Origin: JBPCIX01 sp051005875
Lineage (GTDB): Bacteria; Actinomycetota; CADDZG01; JAHWKV01
Length of the DNA stretch: 62,553 nucleotides
Assembly (NCBI GenBank): GCA_051005875.1
Contig: JBPCIX010000017.1
Location: forward strand, 1 to 62,553
Direction of reading: 5' to 3'
Part shown: one piece after another, positions 17,468 to 27,015 of the stretch
How positions within the stretch are numbered: position 1 is the stretch's first letter
Layout of the letters: the number at the start of each line of letters is the position of its first letter
Notes under the pieces: model-generated
The model's database searches: none
What the model was told of the DNA's origin: nothing
Seen by the model: only the letters and a program-made list of their open reading frames with translations
Position numbers and translations under genes: made by a program

Positions 17468-17953
17468 ATGCAGCAGTACTTGTTCATGGCCATCGCCGCT
17501 GTTATGGCCTTTGCGGCCGTGCGAGTTGTTACTGCCCGTAACCTGGTTCACGGGGCACTGTCGCTGGTTGTGACTCTGGGCGGAGTGGCCATGGTCTTTT
17601 TGATGCTGACGGCCGAGTTTCTGGCTTGGGTGCAGGTGCTCATCTATGTCGGCGCAGTCATTGTTCTTTTGCTTTTCGGACTCATGCTTACCCGGGCCCC
17701 AATCGGTCCCCATGCAGTGGACAATGAAAAGCGGGGCATCGCCGCGCTCGTGGCCGGGAGCCTGTTCGCCGTAACCGGCTGGGTGCTCTGGAGTGGGTTC
17801 GGCGACCAAAAGATCAATATGCGCCCGGAGCTCTACTCGGTCAAAGGCTTGGGCACGCAGATTTTCACCCGTTACGTTTTGCCCTTCGAAGTCGTCTCGG
17901 TCCTGCTTCTAGCAGCGCTTGTAGGCGCAGTAGTCCTGGCGAAAAAAGACTGA
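17468..17953 (+). CDS. nuoJ: NADH-quinone oxidoreductase subunit J
   Basis: A 161-residue, five-helix membrane subunit of complex I. Seen: ARNLVHGALSLVVTLGGVAMVFLML and the helix-three segment VQVLIYVGAVIVLLLFGLML with its pi-bulge region. It starts 20 nt after nuoI and its TGA overlaps the nuoK ATG by one base. Confidence 0.94.
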   Translation: MQQYLFMAIAAVMAFAAVRVVTARNLVHGALSLVVTLGGVAMVFLMLTAEFLAWVQVLIYVGAVIVLLLFGLMLTRAPIGPHAVDNEKRGIAALVAGSLFAVTGWVLWSGFGDQKINMRPELYSVKGLGTQIFTRYVLPFEVVSVLLLAALVGAVVLAKKD

Positions 17954-18261
17954 TGCTGCCGATAGCCTGGGTGTTGCTGCTTTCAAGCTTCCTTTTTGCC
18001 GCCGGTGTTTATGGCGTGCTTGCTCGGCGCAATGCGGTCATTGTTTTGATGTCCATTGAGCTGATGTTGAATGCCGTCAACTTAAATCTGGTCGCCTTCA
18101 ATGCGTTGCTCGAGGATCTTCACCTTAGCGGCCAGATCTTTGCCCTATTCGTAATTACCATTGCAGCGGCGGAACTAGGCGTTGGACTTGCGATCATCAT
18201 CTTGATCTACCGAAACCGTTCCACGGTATCAATTGACGAAGTTAGCTTAATGAAGTGGTGA
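17953..18261 (+). CDS. nuoK: NADH-quinone oxidoreductase subunit K
   Basis: A 102-residue, three-helix membrane subunit. Seen: LLSSFLFAAGVYGVLARRNAV, then VLMSIELMLNAVNLNLVAF with the conserved intramembrane Glu, and IAAAELGVGLAIIILIYRNR with the second conserved Glu. These glutamates belong to the proton path. It overlaps both neighbours. Confidence 0.95.
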   Translation: MLPIAWVLLLSSFLFAAGVYGVLARRNAVIVLMSIELMLNAVNLNLVAFNALLEDLHLSGQIFALFVITIAAAELGVGLAIIILIYRNRSTVSIDEVSLMKW

Positions 18262-20243
18262 GTCCCGAGGCGAGTGTGTTGGATTATGCCTGGCTGATTC
18301 CCGTGCTTCCGTATGTTGCCTTTTTTGTGATCGTCTTTTTTGGCAAGGGTATGCGCTACAAGGGGGCCGAAATTGGCATCGGCGCGGTGGCGGTTTCGTT
18401 CTTATTGTCGGTCCCGGTGTTCTTTAGAATGATCTCTTCGACGGGGGGAGAGCACGCCGGCTTTGAGCGGAGTCTCACTTGGCTCGAGTTCGGTGCGGGC
18501 AAATCCATTGAGCTGGGGATCAAAATCGATGGGCTGACGGTGGTAATGCTCCTGGTGGTTACCTTCGTTTCGTTGATGGTCCACATCTACTCAACGGCTT
18601 ATATGAAGGGTGAGGTCCGCTTCACATTTTTCTTCGCAGCCCTTTCGCTGTTTACCGGGTCGATGTTGAACCTTGTTCTCGCCAACAACCTGATCCAGCT
18701 GCTTGTCGGCTGGGAAGGCGTTGGAGTTTGCTCGTACTTCCTGATCGGACACTATTGGGAAGAACAGCCAAATTCGAATGCTGCCATTAAGGCCTTCCTC
18801 ACGACCCGGCTCGGCGATATCGGCCTTATGTTTGGAATCTTCGTCCTGTTCTTTGCCGCGCAGACCTTTAACATCGGCCGCATAACGACGGCCGTTGAAT
18901 CGGGCTCGATCAGCAAAGGTGTGCTTACACTTGCCGCCGTTCTGATTTTTTGTGGGGCCATCGGAAAGTCTGCTCAGTTTCCCCTCCATGTATGGCTCCC
19001 CGACGCCATGGCCGGCCCCACGCCGGTTTCGGCCCTCATCCATGCAGCCACCATGGTTGTGGCGGGCGTCTACCTTGTAGCCCGGATGTTCCAGGTGTTC
19101 CACGCCTCGCCGGTGGCTCTAAGCGAGGTGGCGATCATCGGCGGGATCACGATGGTCATTGCGGCCGCATTGGCTCTCATGCAGCAAGACTTGAAACGTG
19201 TGCTCGCGTACTCAACCATCTCGCAGCTGGCATACATGATTGCCGGCCTTGGGGTGGGGGCCTATGCAGGCGGGGTGTTTCACATTTGGACCCACGCCTG
19301 GTTCAAGGCTCTGCTCTTCCTCGGCGCCGGCTCGGTTATCCATGCGGTTCATTCCAACAACATGACCGACATGGGTGGTCTCAGAAAGAAAATGCCCATC
19401 ACTTACCGCACTTACCTGATCGGCAGCTTGGCTCTCGCGGGATTCCCACCTCTTGCCGGGTTCTTCTCAAAGGACGAAATAATCACCGGCGCATATGTAG
19501 CGGCCGGCCATGGTAATACGGTCGCGGGCTTCGTAATGGTGGCGATGCTGCTAACCGCATTCTTGACCGCAGCCTATGTGGCGAGGATGCTGGCTCTTAC
19601 CTTTTTCGGCAAGCCTAAATACGACGAGGCCCACGTTCATCCGCACGAAGGTCCTCCCGCAATGACGGTTCCTTTGATGCTACTGGCACTGCTGTCGATC
19701 ATCGGCGGATGGGTGGGGTTGCCGGGCAGCTTCAATTTGTTCAGCCACTGGCTGCCGTTCGAGGGTGCCGAAGAGGGGTTCAAGCCGGTCGTTGCGGTCA
19801 TATCCGTCGTCCTGGCGGTCGGGGGTTTCTACACGGGCTGGATCCTTGCCATCAAGCGAGTGAAGATCGACCTAGTTCGCAGCCCGCTTGCCTGGTTTTA
19901 CCGCATGCTGCAAAACAAGTACTACCTCGACGAAATCTACATGGGCGGTATTGTGCGCCCGATTCGAGATCAGCTTTCCAGGTTCGCTTACTGGACCAAC
20001 CAAAGGGTCATTGATGGGCTCGTCAATGGGGCCGGATCGGCCACTGTGGCCATCGGAATGCGCACCTATCGCACCGTGGATCAAAAGGTGATCGATGGCG
20101 CCGTCAACGGCCTCGGACAACTGACCAGGGCGACCGGCAGCCGGATTAAGTTTTGGCAGTCCGGCAACATCCAGGGCTATGCCGCGGCCCTGTTTATCGG
20201 CATCGCCGGCTTTGTCGGCGTCTTCTTGCTTTTTAAACCTTGA
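18255..20243 (+). CDS. nuoL: NADH-quinone oxidoreductase subunit L
   Basis: The 662-residue distal antiporter-like subunit with the C-terminal lateral helix. Seen: LVGWEGVGVCSYFLIGHYW with the key Glu, TRLGDIGLMFGI, IGKSAQFPLHVWLPDAMAGPTPVSALIHAATMVVAGVYL with the proton-channel Lys, and THAWFKALLFLGAGSVIH. Starts at GTG 18255 or GTG 18258; the latter gives a GTGA overlap with nuoK. Length is normal. Confidence 0.95.
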   Translation: MVSPEASVLDYAWLIPVLPYVAFFVIVFFGKGMRYKGAEIGIGAVAVSFLLSVPVFFRMISSTGGEHAGFERSLTWLEFGAGKSIELGIKIDGLTVVMLLVVTFVSLMVHIYSTAYMKGEVRFTFFFAALSLFTGSMLNLVLANNLIQLLVGWEGVGVCSYFLIGHYWEEQPNSNAAIKAFLTTRLGDIGLMFGIFVLFFAAQTFNIGRITTAVESGSISKGVLTLAAVLIFCGAIGKSAQFPLHVWLPDAMAGPTPVSALIHAATMVVAGVYLVARMFQVFHASPVALSEVAIIGGITMVIAAALALMQQDLKRVLAYSTISQLAYMIAGLGVGAYAGGVFHIWTHAWFKALLFLGAGSVIHAVHSNNMTDMGGLRKKMPITYRTYLIGSLALAGFPPLAGFFSKDEIITGAYVAAGHGNTVAGFVMVAMLLTAFLTAAYVARMLALTFFGKPKYDEAHVHPHEGPPAMTVPLMLLALLSIIGGWVGLPGSFNLFSHWLPFEGAEEGFKPVVAVISVVLAVGGFYTGWILAIKRVKIDLVRSPLAWFYRMLQNKYYLDEIYMGGIVRPIRDQLSRFAYWTNQRVIDGLVNGAGSATVAIGMRTYRTVDQKVIDGAVNGLGQLTRATGSRIKFWQSGNIQGYAAALFIGIAGFVGVFLLFKP

Positions 20244-20268
20244 TGGACACGATTAGGAGATTGTATTC

Positions 20269-21861
20269 ATGAGTTGGATTCAGAACTGGGGAATAACTTT
20301 TGCCACCTTCTTGCCCGCGCTGGGGGCTGTGATTATTGCTTTGACCCCCAAAGAAAAGCGCCAGGCAATCAAGTTCTGGGCCCTTGCGTTCACCGGCGCT
20401 GCGCTGTTGGTGGGGTTTGGAGTCATTGCCCAGTTCCGACTCGGCGGCGACGGCGCTGTGCAATTCGAAAAGCTGGTCCCGTGGATCCCCTCGATAGGCG
20501 CCAACTATCACGTTGGGCTCGACGGTATTTCGATGCCGATGTTTGCGCTCAGCCTGCTCATGACCTTCCTTTGCATGATCTACTCGCTTTGGCACACGCC
20601 CGAGAATCCCAAACTGTTTTTCGTATTTTGTCTGCTGCTTGAAACCGGGATGACGGGGACCTTCATCGCCCTCGATCTCGTTTTGTTTTTCCTTCTTTGG
20701 GAATTGGTGCTGGTCCCGATGTACTTCATCATTGGACTTTGGGGTGGGCCCCGGCGTGAGTATGCAGCGATCAAATTCTTCTTGTTCACTTTGTTCGGCA
20801 GCGTGTTCATGCTGCTGGGATTCTTGGCGCTGTATTTCCAGTCGACGCCTCATACGTTCGACATCCTGACTCTTCAGCAAAAGGGCGTCCTGGATCTGCC
20901 GCCGGGCCTCGCCAACCTGATCTTTGCCGGGCTTGCCCTCGGTTTCGCCGTGAAGGTTCCCATGTGGCCTTTTCATACCTGGCTCCCCGACGCCCACACC
21001 GAGGCGCCCACCGTGGGCAGTGTGCTGCTGGCCGCAATCATGCTGAAGATGGGGACCTATGGCTTCCTAAGGATTGCGATTCCAATCATGCCCGATGCCG
21101 CCCAGACCTTCGCACCATTGATCGGATTGCTCGCAACAATCGCCATCATTTACGGCGCGCTCAACTGCCTTGCCCAAACCGACTTGAAACGGATGATCGC
21201 GTTTAGTTCTGTCGGTCACATGGGGTTTGTGATGCTGGGAATAGCAACCCTGACCGACGCAGGGTTCAACGCGGCCATTTTCGGCATGGTGGCCCACGGT
21301 GTCATAACCGGAATGCTGTTTTTCATAGCCGGATCAATTCACGAGCGCTATCACACCAGAGAAATTCCGGAACTCGGCGGAATGGGGTTGAAACTCCCCA
21401 GGCTCGCGGGACTGCTGGCTTTCACCGCCATAGCCTCGTTGGGCCTGCCGGGGCTCGCCGGCTTCTGGGGGGAAGTGCTGGCGCTTCTTTCCGCCTACCG
21501 TCCGCTGGCCGGGCTGAATCTTGGAATGTTTAGAACCTTCATGGTTATCGGCGGCATTGGAACCCTTCTCACCGCAGGGTATTTCTTATGGATGATTCAG
21601 CGAGTCAACCTGGGAACTGTGAGCGAGCGTTGGAAAGACTCGAAGTTTCCAGATGTTCAACCGATGGAGATGCTGGCCTGGGCTCCCATCCTGGTGCTTA
21701 TCGTGGTGCTCGGGGTCTATCCCCGGCTGATACTCGATGTGACAAAGGAATCGGTTGATCGTGTAGTCAAGATCTTTCCCGCCACCGCCCAGGCGGATAA
21801 TTCGGCCAAGCCGCCAAGCGAAAAAATGAACGGCGGGGACAGAGTGGAATCGGATCACTAG
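20269..21861 (+). CDS. nuoM: NADH-quinone oxidoreductase subunit M
   Basis: A 530-residue antiporter-like subunit. Seen: LLWELVLVPMYFIIGLWGG with the conserved Glu, VKVPMWPFHTWLPDAHTEAPTVGSVLLAAIMLKMGTYG (channel Lys residues), and RMIAFSSVGHMGFVMLG. The C-terminus ends in a charged tail. AGGAG at 20254-20258 precedes the ATG. It follows nuoL by 25 nt. Confidence 0.95.
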   Translation: MSWIQNWGITFATFLPALGAVIIALTPKEKRQAIKFWALAFTGAALLVGFGVIAQFRLGGDGAVQFEKLVPWIPSIGANYHVGLDGISMPMFALSLLMTFLCMIYSLWHTPENPKLFFVFCLLLETGMTGTFIALDLVLFFLLWELVLVPMYFIIGLWGGPRREYAAIKFFLFTLFGSVFMLLGFLALYFQSTPHTFDILTLQQKGVLDLPPGLANLIFAGLALGFAVKVPMWPFHTWLPDAHTEAPTVGSVLLAAIMLKMGTYGFLRIAIPIMPDAAQTFAPLIGLLATIAIIYGALNCLAQTDLKRMIAFSSVGHMGFVMLGIATLTDAGFNAAIFGMVAHGVITGMLFFIAGSIHERYHTREIPELGGMGLKLPRLAGLLAFTAIASLGLPGLAGFWGEVLALLSAYRPLAGLNLGMFRTFMVIGGIGTLLTAGYFLWMIQRVNLGTVSERWKDSKFPDVQPMEMLAWAPILVLIVVLGVYPRLILDVTKESVDRVVKIFPATAQADNSAKPPSEKMNGGDRVESDH

Positions 21862-21864
21862 CCT

Positions 21865-23331
21865 GTGAGAATTGATCTAGTAGCCCTAGCCCCGGAACTC
21901 ATCCTGACGGGGGTGCTTTGCGCCGTCCTTACCCTTGATCTATTCCTTCCCGAAAATCGCAAGAACCTGCTAATGCCCGCTTCATTTGTGGGAGTGCTCG
22001 CGACGCTTGTGGCGGTGCTTAACCTGGCCGGCGACCAGCGCACCACTTTGGGTGGGATGTTCGTCGTCGATCCGTTCGCGGTTCTATTCAAGGTTGTGTT
22101 TTGCGCGGCGGCGCTCATCGTTTTCATGATCTCGCACGACTACCTCAAAGATGATGAGATCCATCAGGGCGAGTACTACACGATGATCCTTTGCTCGCTT
22201 CTCGGGATGCTTACCATTGCATCGAGCCGAGATCTGATTCCGATCTTTGTCGCTCTTGAACTGATTTCTCTGCCGGCTTTTGTGCTGGCCGGCCTTAGGA
22301 AAGGGGATCTCAAGTCCAACGAGGCAGCGCTTAAGTTCTTTTTGTTCGGTGTCCTGTCGACCACAGTGATGCTGTTCGGAATGAGTTTGATCTACGGAAT
22401 CACCGGGGTTACAAATCTAGCGGCTATCGCTAGCTCATTGGCCACCCACACGATGGCGGCTTCAATGCCGGCCATGAAAGCGGTTGTCACCCTCAGCATC
22501 TTCTTCATAATTGTGGGCTTCGGCTTTAAGGTCTCGGCCTTCCCGTTTCAATGGTGGGTGCCCGACACTTACGAGGGGGCCCCGGTCCCGGTGGCGGCGT
22601 TTCTGTCGGTGGCATCGAAGACGGCGGGCTTTGTGGGGCTTCTACAGATCATGTTCATCGCCTTCGGCGGTCTGGCCGATGTCTGGCGGCCGTTCCTGGC
22701 CCTGGTGGCGGTTCTGACTATGTTCTTCGGCAACCTGGTGGCGATGCAGCAGCGCAACCTCATCCGAATGCTCGCCTACTCCTCAATAGGCCAGGCCGGG
22801 TACATCCTCCTGCCTCTCGGAGTGGCAAGCGCCACTAATGCAGATATCAATAAACAGGCGATGCTGGCTGCCACGACCTACCTTTTGATTTATGCCTTCA
22901 TGGAATCGGGTGCCTTTGCCACCGCGATCGCCTTCGGCCGCAAAGGCAACGGATACATGATCTCGAACTACTCGGGACTATTCTCCAGAGCCCCGGCTCT
23001 CGCCACGGCGATGACAGTCTTTTTGTTCTCGCTGGCCGGCGTGCCCCCGCTGGCAGGTTGGGCCGCCAAGTTCTATGTGTTCCGGGCGGTAATTAACGGC
23101 GGCGGCTACTGGCTTGCGGCGGCCATGGCGGTTAACACCGTGATTGCCCTTTTCTATTACGCAGCAATTGTTCGCCGGATGTTCTTCGAATCGTCCGAGG
23201 AAAAACAAACGGTAAGCGTCCCGCTTCTGTTGAAAGGCGGCATAGCCGTCATGGCGGTAGTAGTAGTTGTGGTGGGCATCCTGCCGGAGCTATTCGGCGG
23301 CCTTGCCGGCGACGCCGGCCTGCACTTCTAG
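21865..23331 (+). CDS. nuoN: NADH-quinone oxidoreductase subunit N
   Basis: A 488-residue antiporter-like subunit, last of the operon. Seen: VALELISLPAFVLAG, VSAFPFQWWVPDTYEGAPVPVAAFLSVASKTAGF, and RMLAYSSIGQAGYILL. GTG start 3 nt after nuoM. Its last four bases overlap the convergent MFS gene. With it the operon ends without nuoE, nuoF or nuoG. Confidence 0.95.
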   Translation: MRIDLVALAPELILTGVLCAVLTLDLFLPENRKNLLMPASFVGVLATLVAVLNLAGDQRTTLGGMFVVDPFAVLFKVVFCAAALIVFMISHDYLKDDEIHQGEYYTMILCSLLGMLTIASSRDLIPIFVALELISLPAFVLAGLRKGDLKSNEAALKFFLFGVLSTTVMLFGMSLIYGITGVTNLAAIASSLATHTMAASMPAMKAVVTLSIFFIIVGFGFKVSAFPFQWWVPDTYEGAPVPVAAFLSVASKTAGFVGLLQIMFIAFGGLADVWRPFLALVAVLTMFFGNLVAMQQRNLIRMLAYSSIGQAGYILLPLGVASATNADINKQAMLAATTYLLIYAFMESGAFATAIAFGRKGNGYMISNYSGLFSRAPALATAMTVFLFSLAGVPPLAGWAAKFYVFRAVINGGGYWLAAAMAVNTVIALFYYAAIVRRMFFESSEEKQTVSVPLLLKGGIAVMAVVVVVVGILPELFGGLAGDAGLHF

Positions 23332-24938
23332 CCTCGGTCGCCCAACTCCTCGGCTGTGATCGTCTCAAGCTGCTTGCGGTTGGTCTCGACGCCGAAGAAG
23401 ATCATTGCGATGATCGCCAGGGTCAGCGGGATGCCCCCCAGCATGGCGGTGCGCGAGATCGAAGGCGCCGCCACCTGCAGGGCCACCAGGGCCAAAATCA
23501 TGACGCCCCCGATCTTAGCGGACCCGGCTGCGACCCCTGTGCCGCGCGAGCGGACGCGGGTTGGATAGACCTCCGATGCATAAGCGACGACCACCGCCGT
23601 CAGCGAGCTGATTCCCCAGATTGGAGCGACCAACAGTATGTACAGAAGCGCTCGGTTGTCGGCCACAGCGTCGCCGGCCACCACAAAGCCGAACAGGGCA
23701 GCCGCGGTGATGGCAGCCATCAGGATGATCGTCCTTTTTGCGCTCCACATTCCGTACATGAAGGCAATGGGGAAGTTGAGCGGGAAGCCGATCAAGGCGG
23801 AGTCTCGTAGAATTCTGGTTGCGTCGACCTCGGCGAAACCCAGCTTCTGGAGGTTCGAGGGGATCCATTGCTGGAAGCCGAACTGCACCATGCCGATACC
23901 GAGACCGAGCAGGGCCACCACCGAAGTCAGGCCAAGGAAGGGCGCCTGCAGGAGTTGGCTAAACCTTGCCTTGAGGTGCCGTTCGGCTTCAAGCTCGGAA
24001 TCCGCTTCGACCACAACGGCGCCGTAGTGCTCCATAATCGCCCGAGCTTCGTCGTCGCGGCCCCGGCTTAAAAGGAAACGCGGCGACTCGGGTATCCACC
24101 GGTTGAGCAGGAGAAGCAGCAACCCCGTGGGCAGTCCCACCAGCCAGAGCATCCGCCACCCGAAACTGTCGGGAGCGGCAATCGTTGAGGCCAGCCAACT
24201 GGTGATGATGTAGGCGCCCGCCACGTCGCCCCCCACCAGCACCATGAGCCATCCCCTGTGGCGAGCGGGGATTGTCTCGGCCATGAGGGCGAAGATGATC
24301 GGGAGCATTCCGCCAACGCCGAGTCCCATGACGAAGCAGTTGGCCAGGTTCCAAAGGTAGTTGGGCATGACTCCGCAGATCGCCGTGGCGATAAAGATCG
24401 CGGCCGAGAGCAGTATTGAAGCACGGCGCCCGATACGATCGCCCATCCAACCCCATAGGAAAGATCCGATTACGGTGCCTCCGATGCCGGCCAGGGGGTA
24501 CAGGGCTACGGGAAGGCCGCCGCCCGGGTTCAGCGCCGAGCGCAGGTTGTACTCTTTGGCGACCCCAGGGGCGATGAATCCGAATGTGGTGGGCTTCATT
24601 ACGTCGATGGTTATTGCGATCGCCATTACGATAAGCAGACCGATGTGGGCGGGCTTGATCGGGGCGTCATCGAGGGCGCGGACCCGGATGCGCGAAGCCT
24701 CCTGGTCAATGAGGGTCGAAAAGCGGGGAAAGAGGCCGTAGATTACGCTTCCGAGCCCCAGCACCAGCAGGACCATTCCGCTGATCATCCCGGCATCCGG
24801 CTGCATGCCTGCCAGTTGATAGTGGTTGTTGCTCGCCGCGATGAACATCGGAAGATGTAAAAGGACGCCCGCGGTTATGGCGGTGACCCCCAGCCAAAAA
24901 AATACGGGATGCTCGTAACTAATCCCTTTTTGGATCAT
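23328..24938 (-). CDS. Major facilitator superfamily transporter (sugar/aromatic-acid type)
   Basis: A protein of about 536 residues with 12 core helices of the MFS plus two additional N-terminal helices before residue 100. Seen: the motif-A loop WGWMGDRIGRRASIL, a second-half MYGMWSAKRTI loop, PESPRFLLSRGRDDEARAI after helix 6, and SEVYPTRVRSRGTGVA near helix 10, as in the sugar/SV2-like branch. The substrate is unknown. The ATG at 24938 is chosen because AGGGAGG (24941-24947) lies just upstream, though closer than usual; a TTG at 24953 is the alternative. It converges on nuoN and is divergent from the DM13 gene. Confidence 0.85.
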   Translation of the reverse strand: MIQKGISYEHPVFFWLGVTAITAGVLLHLPMFIAASNNHYQLAGMQPDAGMISGMVLLVLGLGSVIYGLFPRFSTLIDQEASRIRVRALDDAPIKPAHIGLLIVMAIAITIDVMKPTTFGFIAPGVAKEYNLRSALNPGGGLPVALYPLAGIGGTVIGSFLWGWMGDRIGRRASILLSAAIFIATAICGVMPNYLWNLANCFVMGLGVGGMLPIIFALMAETIPARHRGWLMVLVGGDVAGAYIITSWLASTIAAPDSFGWRMLWLVGLPTGLLLLLLNRWIPESPRFLLSRGRDDEARAIMEHYGAVVVEADSELEAERHLKARFSQLLQAPFLGLTSVVALLGLGIGMVQFGFQQWIPSNLQKLGFAEVDATRILRDSALIGFPLNFPIAFMYGMWSAKRTIILMAAITAAALFGFVVAGDAVADNRALLYILLVAPIWGISSLTAVVVAYASEVYPTRVRSRGTGVAAGSAKIGGVMILALVALQVAAPSISRTAMLGGIPLTLAIIAMIFFGVETNRKQLETITAEELGDRG

Positions 24939-24994
24939 TGCCTCCCTTGTCAATGTCGGGTTACCCTTAAACCCAATTCTAGGGAGAATCTAGC

Positions 24995-25897
24995 TTGGTC
25001 GGAGAAAAAGAATTGAATGAAGCCGAAGCGCCGCAACCCGCCCCTAAAATGGGCCGCCGGATTCTCACTTGGCTGGGCCTGATTTCGGTCACCCTTAGCG
25101 CCGTGATGGGCAGCAACATGTTTGGGGTGCGCGACCGCTTGCTGGGCTCGGCTACGCCCGAGCCTGCCCCCCCGGCGGCAAGCCGGGTAGCAGGCGCTGA
25201 GGCCGCCCTGGCAGCCACGCCAACGCGGTTGCGATCGCACCCCTGGTGGCAGGATGTTACGACTATCGAGGGAACCGGAAACACCGAGTCCTCGGTGTTC
25301 ACCATCGCCAAGGAGGCCATCCAGTGGCGCATGAAGTGGAGTTGCCCCTCCGGGCGCCTGCTTGTGCAGGTGCATAAGCAGGCCAAGCCGGTGGTCGACG
25401 CGGCTTGCCCCGGCGGCGCCTTCGGATATGGAGCGAGTCCCGGGGCCAAGAGCGTCGAGGTGAAGGCCGATGGCCCTTGGCGCCTCGAGATCTCCCAGCA
25501 GGTCGATAACGTTCTCGTCGAGCCCCCCCTTCCGGCCATGACCGCGAATGGCGCCGCCACGGTGGCCACCGGAGGCTTCTACAAGATTGACAGAACCGGG
25601 ACGGGCAGAGTGACGCTTTTCCGCCAGGCCGACGGCAGGTACTCGATGCGGTTTGATGACTTTTTCGTCAGCCCGAACTCCGACCTCGAGATCCGTTTGA
25701 GCACGGTTGAGGCTCCCCGCACGTCGCAAGAGTACATCGATGCCCCCTCGGAGCTGGTAGAAATTTTGGACGTTACTGCGGGTTCGCTAAATTATGTTGT
25801 CCCCGAAGGGATCGACCCATCCAAATACCGATCGGTGGTCATCTGGTGCGCGCCGATAAACAGTGCCTACGCGGCCGCCACCCTGGTCGCATCATAA
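24995..25897 (+). CDS. Membrane-anchored DM13-domain protein
   Basis: A 300-residue protein with an N-terminal anchor (about residues 22-44), a Pro/Ala linker, a beta-rich middle domain with two cysteines (WSCPSG and AACPGG), and a C-terminal DM13 domain (about 190-297). DM13 hallmarks are visible: FYKIDRTGTGRVTL, FDDFFVSPNSDLEIRLS, and VVIWCAPINSAYAAATL with the invariant Cys. DM13 is predicted to be a redox-linked domain. TTG start with AGGGAG (24981-24986) 8 nt upstream. It overlaps the RnfD-like gene by about 52 nt, so the two form a unit. Confidence 0.78.
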   Translation: MVGEKELNEAEAPQPAPKMGRRILTWLGLISVTLSAVMGSNMFGVRDRLLGSATPEPAPPAASRVAGAEAALAATPTRLRSHPWWQDVTTIEGTGNTESSVFTIAKEAIQWRMKWSCPSGRLLVQVHKQAKPVVDAACPGGAFGYGASPGAKSVEVKADGPWRLEISQQVDNVLVEPPLPAMTANGAATVATGGFYKIDRTGTGRVTLFRQADGRYSMRFDDFFVSPNSDLEIRLSTVEAPRTSQEYIDAPSELVEILDVTAGSLNYVVPEGIDPSKYRSVVIWCAPINSAYAAATLVAS

Positions 25898-26979
25898 AAA
25901 GCATCCCGGTAATTCTCCCGAAGTGGAACGATCCGCGCCTCAAGCTCTCGGCGACCATCATCACTCTCACCGTCCTGGGTCAGACGGTCCTGAACTTCCA
26001 GGTCTCTATTCCCCAGGTACTTGTTTGCGTCTTGTTGTGCGCATTCATCGAGTCCGGAGTGACGTTTGTGAGGGACCGCATCCTTATATGGCCGGCCAGC
26101 GCCATCCAGACCGGCATCAGCGTGGCGTTCATCTTCCGCGTCGGCGGCACCAAGCATGGGGACCTGTGGACGTTTAGGGGGATTCATTACTTCGTGCTGG
26201 TCATATTGCTGTCACTCCTTCCGAAGTACCTCATCCGGCTGAAAGGGCGCCATATCTTCAACCCATCCAACGTCGGCCTAGCGTGGGGTTTGCTGATGAT
26301 CGGGCCCAGCCATGTGTTCTCCGAGCACCTGTGGTGGGCGCCTTTCGGCTGGCCGATGGTTGTCTCGATCCTGGTTATTTTCGGCGGCGCATGGTGGGTG
26401 CTTAGGCAGGTGAATATGATCCCGATGGCAACGGCCTTCATGGTTGCCTTTATGGCGATAATCGGAATCTTCGCGGTCGCCGGACGGAGCTACTACGCGC
26501 TCTGGGCCGAGGGACCGGTGAGTGGGAGCTTTTACTGGCTGACGGTCGCCCTGTCACCGGAGCTGCTGATTTTTGCGTTCTTCATGATCACCGATCCACT
26601 GACTTCGCCTCGTTCGCCGCACGGCAGAATTATTTATGCTGTGGCTACGGCCTTTGTGGCGGCGGGCCTCATCGCATTCCAGACGACCGAATTTGGCATC
26701 AAAGTAGCCATCCTGTCGTCCCTAATCGTGACCTGCGCGTTGGTGCCGGTGTTTGAAAAGATGGGTCGTCGCATCCAGGATCGACGCTCCGGGGCGCCGC
26801 TCGCGCCGCAGGAGGCTTCGTTGCCGTTCGGCCGCCGCCTGGGCGCGGCCGTCCGCAATCCTGTGGTCGTTGCCATGCTTATCATCGCAGTGGCGGCGCC
26901 GATTAACACAGCATTGCTGTCGCGCGATAAGAGCATCATCCTGATTGAGAGGGGCCTCACCTCGCGAAATGTCCAATAG
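25846..26979 (+). CDS. RnfD/NqrB-like integral membrane protein
   Basis: A 377-residue protein with about ten membrane helices. Family signatures of the NQR2/RnfD/RnfE group are GRHIFNPSNVGLAWG and FFMITDPLTSPRSP. I do not see the SGAT-type motif to which Rnf/Nqr D/B subunits attach FMN, so it is probably a stand-alone relative like those reported in enediyne clusters rather than part of a sodium pump; no other rnf or nqr genes are here. The only usable start is GTG 25846, inside the DM13 gene. The pair suggests electron transfer across the membrane, which is inference. Confidence 0.75.
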   Translation: MRADKQCLRGRHPGRIIKSIPVILPKWNDPRLKLSATIITLTVLGQTVLNFQVSIPQVLVCVLLCAFIESGVTFVRDRILIWPASAIQTGISVAFIFRVGGTKHGDLWTFRGIHYFVLVILLSLLPKYLIRLKGRHIFNPSNVGLAWGLLMIGPSHVFSEHLWWAPFGWPMVVSILVIFGGAWWVLRQVNMIPMATAFMVAFMAIIGIFAVAGRSYYALWAEGPVSGSFYWLTVALSPELLIFAFFMITDPLTSPRSPHGRIIYAVATAFVAAGLIAFQTTEFGIKVAILSSLIVTCALVPVFEKMGRRIQDRRSGAPLAPQEASLPFGRRLGAAVRNPVVVAMLIIAVAAPINTALLSRDKSIILIERGLTSRNVQ

Positions 26980-27002
26980 ACCGCATAGAAAGCCCGGCGA
27001 GG

Positions 27003-27008
27003 TATCGT
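27003..27008 (+). promoter_or_regulatory. Candidate -10 element for leaderless htpX
   Basis: TATCGT is exactly 7 nt before the htpX ATG at 27016, with no Shine-Dalgarno between. Confidence 0.4.
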
Positions 27009-27015
27009 TATAGGT

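Noticed and set aside
25846..26979. Rnf or Na+-NQR complex
   Set aside because: Only a D/B-like subunit is present; no rnfA, B, C, E or G, nor nqr partners, and no SGAT flavin site seen.
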